From CAZUXE01 sp964624585 (GTDB taxonomy: Bacteria > Hydrothermota > Tepidihabitantia > B3-TA06), in contig CAZUXE010000040.1 of NCBI GenBank assembly GCA_964624585.1, positions 1 to 15,988 on the forward strand: a DNA stretch of 15,988 nucleotides, written 5' to 3'. This document shows positions 14,394 through 15,988 of the stretch, piece by piece. A program made the translations under genes and the position numbers. Under the pieces are notes generated by a model that had not been told where the DNA came from, did no database searches, and saw only the letters and a list, made by a program, of their open reading frames with translations. The first letter of the stretch is position 1. Every line of letters starts with the position of its first letter.

Positions 14394-14534
14394 TGAAAAA
14401 ACACAAGGTACTCAAAGACTACAAGCTTATGAGCCTAAATTATATTTAGGTCTTGCTTCTAAAGAAAGACTATCCTTCTCTCATAGATTAAGAATTACTT
14501 GATTAATTCCTTTTTGTGTCCTTTGCGGTGAATA
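14394..14534. repeat. Possible degenerate dispersed repeat (ACACAAAG-type)
   Basis: The spacer between mrp and the VOC gene has an A-rich block with ACACAAGG, CTCAAAG and CTACAAG (14400-14424) and, about 100 bases later, the opposite-strand motif TTTTTGTGTCCTTTGCGGTG (14512-14531). Similar ACCACAGAG/ACACAAAG words appear at 15827-15856. Such words mark dispersed intergenic repeats in several bacterial groups. The match is loose and I am not sure it is one element. A 43-codon frame at 14371-14502 lies across it but has no well-placed ribosome binding site. Confidence 0.3.
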
Positions 14535-14614
14535 TGTCTAAAGAAAGTATAGGCTCTCGTTAGTCTCGTCAGCAGTATATCTGTGCAGTCTTTCAGATGA
14601 CTATTAAGATTCCC

Positions 14615-14642
14615 TTGACACTATCTTGGCTTTGACTATGAT
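14615..14642 (+). promoter_or_regulatory. Promoter of the VOC gene
   Basis: TTGACA (14615-14620) is followed after 16 bases by TATGAT (14637-14642). Both boxes and the spacing are identical to those of the fhs promoter. The leader would be about 80 bases. Confidence 0.65.
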
Positions 14643-14729
14643 ATCTCGTCGTTTGGGGATATGTCTGTCCGTAAATTTGACAAGGACTGTTTTCCCAATG
14701 AAAGCTATCAATCGGTTTAGGAGTAGAAT

Positions 14730-15791
14730 ATGATTACTGCCATGCAGCATTTTGGATTCGGGGTCGCTGACCGCGATTCTTCATGGGCTTTTTATAGAAA
14801 GCTGGGGTTTGACGTTCCTATGAGTTTCAACCAGAGTAAGGCTTCCCGTATGGAGCCGCTTGTGGGCGGCAATTATGAGCGAAAGGTAGTAATTGCGGCC
14901 AATCTTTTAGGCGGCGCAACGCTTGAGCTTTACCAATACGTTTCAACAACTCCAAAACCGTTTCCCAGCGACTGGAAGTGGGGCAATCCCGGAATAAATG
15001 CTACAGCATTGAAGGTTACCAATCTTAAAGCTGCACTTGAGTTGTTCGCCGCGTCCCCTGATAGTATTCTTGTCGGCCCAACCAACTTTACTCCCAAGCC
15101 GGAATGGAAGGCCGCCATTATTAAAGATCCCGATAACTTACTTCTCTATCTTATGGAAATCCCAGGCATGAACTATTCCCTGCGGCGAAAAAAAGATACA
15201 GTTGGCGGGGCTATTTTCCCAACCGTAGCTGTTTCAGATATGAAGTCTTCCCTTGAATTTTATCGAAACATACTTAACTATGACGAAGTGGTATACGACT
15301 GGAAGGGCGTTGACCCTATGTTATCGGCTTTTCCAGGCGGCAAAAGGCCGTTGCGTCGTGTACTTTTGCGCAATCCGCGTCCTTCAACGTCCTTCTTTAG
15401 TTTTTACCTTGACAGAGGCATGATTGAGTTGGTTGAGGTTGAAGGCGAAAAGGGAAAACACATCTATGCAGGCAGGCGGTGGGGTGATATTGGTCAAATG
15501 GAAATATGTTTTGATGTCTACGACATACATTCCACCTTTAAGGAACTTGAACGAAGAGGTGCAAAACCCATGCTCGAACCGAATACAGAGGATTTCGATA
15601 TGGGACACGGCTCTTCAGCTCTCTTTGCTTACTTCGCCGATCCCGACGGTACTATGATTGAACTTGCCGAGGCGCTAAAACTCAAAATAACGAAGAATCG
15701 CGGCATAGATTTGCGAAAACGTGAAGAAGGAAAAGCGTTTCCAGCATGGCTTATGAAAATGAGTCGTTTTAATCGTTACAAAGATAAGTAA
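14730..15791 (+). CDS. Two-domain VOC (glyoxalase/dioxygenase superfamily) protein
   Basis: The 353 residues contain two VOC modules. The first (about 1-145) begins MQHFGFGVADRDSSWAFYRKLGFDV and has the ATLELYQY strand; the second (about 160-320) begins AIFPTVAVSDMKSSLEFYRNIL and ends with the typical FADPDGTMIELAE. VOC enzymes (glyoxalase I, extradiol dioxygenases, methylmalonyl-CoA epimerase, fosfomycin resistance proteins) bind a metal with His/Glu from paired modules. His7 and Glu76 region residues in domain one and the Glu of GTMIEL in domain two are candidate ligands, but the second module lacks the usual His on its first strand, so the site may be incomplete or asymmetric. The last ~35 residues are basic and outside the fold. 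TTAGGAG lies eight bases before the ATG. Substrate cannot be assigned. It stands alone. Confidence 0.8.
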   Translation: MITAMQHFGFGVADRDSSWAFYRKLGFDVPMSFNQSKASRMEPLVGGNYERKVVIAANLLGGATLELYQYVSTTPKPFPSDWKWGNPGINATALKVTNLKAALELFAASPDSILVGPTNFTPKPEWKAAIIKDPDNLLLYLMEIPGMNYSLRRKKDTVGGAIFPTVAVSDMKSSLEFYRNILNYDEVVYDWKGVDPMLSAFPGGKRPLRRVLLRNPRPSTSFFSFYLDRGMIELVEVEGEKGKHIYAGRRWGDIGQMEICFDVYDIHSTFKELERRGAKPMLEPNTEDFDMGHGSSALFAYFADPDGTMIELAEALKLKITKNRGIDLRKREEGKAFPAWLMKMSRFNRYKDK

Positions 15792-15826
15792 TCTAGTTCT
15801 CCAGCCGGTTACTGTAGGATAAATTA

Positions 15827-15856
15827 ACCACAGAGAACACCAAGTGCACAAAGATG
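15827..15856. repeat. ACCACAGAG / CACAAAG dispersed-repeat word
   Basis: The sequence ACCACAGAGAACACC followed by GTGCACAAAG lies 36 bases after the VOC stop codon. It resembles the short A-rich words noted at 14394-14534 and a class of dispersed intergenic repeats seen in many bacterial genomes. No coding potential. Confidence 0.35.
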
Positions 15857-15928
15857 TAATCTGAAATTGTTATTGCGATTAGGTCGGTAGTACGGATAAA
15901 TAAAGGTAATATGAATAGGGGAAGGATA

Positions 15929-15988
15929 CCTCACCCTTAATCCCTCTCCCAATGGGAGAGGGAAGGCGTTCCAAAGGAGCGCAGGGTG
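15929..15988. repeat. REP-like composite palindrome, cut by the window end
   Basis: The blocks are CCTCACCC, CCCTCTCCC-AAT-GGGAGAGGG (15942-15962), GCGTTCCAAAGGAGCGC, then GGGTG at the window edge. This is the inverse orientation of the element at 10571-10627. The outer CCTCACCC and GGGTG(AGG) ends are complementary, so the whole unit can fold back on itself. Confidence 0.7.

Noticed and set aside
14371..14502. 43-codon frame between mrp and the VOC gene
   Set aside because: The nearest GGAGG is about 18 bases upstream of the ATG, too far to be effective, and the frame crosses a repeat-like region.

Overview
The window reads as chromosomal DNA of a Gram-negative bacterium. It encodes an outer-membrane beta-barrel and a secreted beta-helix protein whose C-terminal tail resembles a type A sorting / FlgD-like domain. 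That tail is common in the Fibrobacterota-Chlorobiota-Bacteroidota group and in several candidate phyla, so a lineage of that kind is my best guess; nothing here fixes the phylum. A run of exactly 100 N (12967-13066) marks a scaffold join, so this is probably a draft or metagenome assembly. Gene content is mostly housekeeping and ion transport. I see no CRISPR array, phage, toxin-antitoxin pair, defence island or transposase gene.

Layout. 1-203: 3' end of an unrecognised gene. 298-1994: corA (Mg2+/Co2+ channel) and a TrkA-C-domain membrane protein, 12 bp apart behind one promoter. 1995-2265: repeat-rich spacer with two copies of a hairpin repeat, one degenerate REP-like element and a terminator serving the minus-strand gene that follows. 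2266-4152 (minus): large secreted right-handed beta-helix protein. 4153-4968: a full-consensus promoter, a doubtful small ORF and two back-to-back intrinsic terminators. 4969-10484: a six-gene phosphate operon, porin-pstS-pstC-pstA-pstB-phoU. 10485-10980: spacer with a REP-like palindrome. 10981-12669 (minus): fhs, formate-tetrahydrofolate ligase, with its own promoter. 12832-12903 (minus): tRNA-Gly(UCC). 13262-14303: mrp/apbC-type ATPase with promoter and terminator. 14615-15791: two-domain VOC (glyoxalase/dioxygenase fold) protein with promoter. 15792-15988: spacer ending in another REP-like element cut by the window edge.

How the genes fit together. The phosphate operon is the one clear system. 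The porin would admit solutes through the outer membrane, the PstS lipoprotein would bind phosphate in the periplasm, PstC and PstA form the inner-membrane channel, PstB supplies ATP hydrolysis, and PhoU couples transport to signalling and restrains it. Very short spacers or overlaps (pstC/pstA 4 bp, pstA/pstB 7 bp) point to translational coupling. No phoB/phoR genes and no recognisable Pho box are present. The operon instead lies behind a consensus promoter followed by two terminators, with about 38 bases between the last T tract and the first start codon. This suggests control by terminator read-through and is the most interesting regulatory feature here.

Several promoters are close to consensus with a 16-base spacer (corA, the pst leader, fhs, mrp, VOC), so a standard housekeeping sigma factor of the sigma-70 type is likely. 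Overall this is an ordinary core-genome region with some notable intergenic elements rather than an obvious new system.
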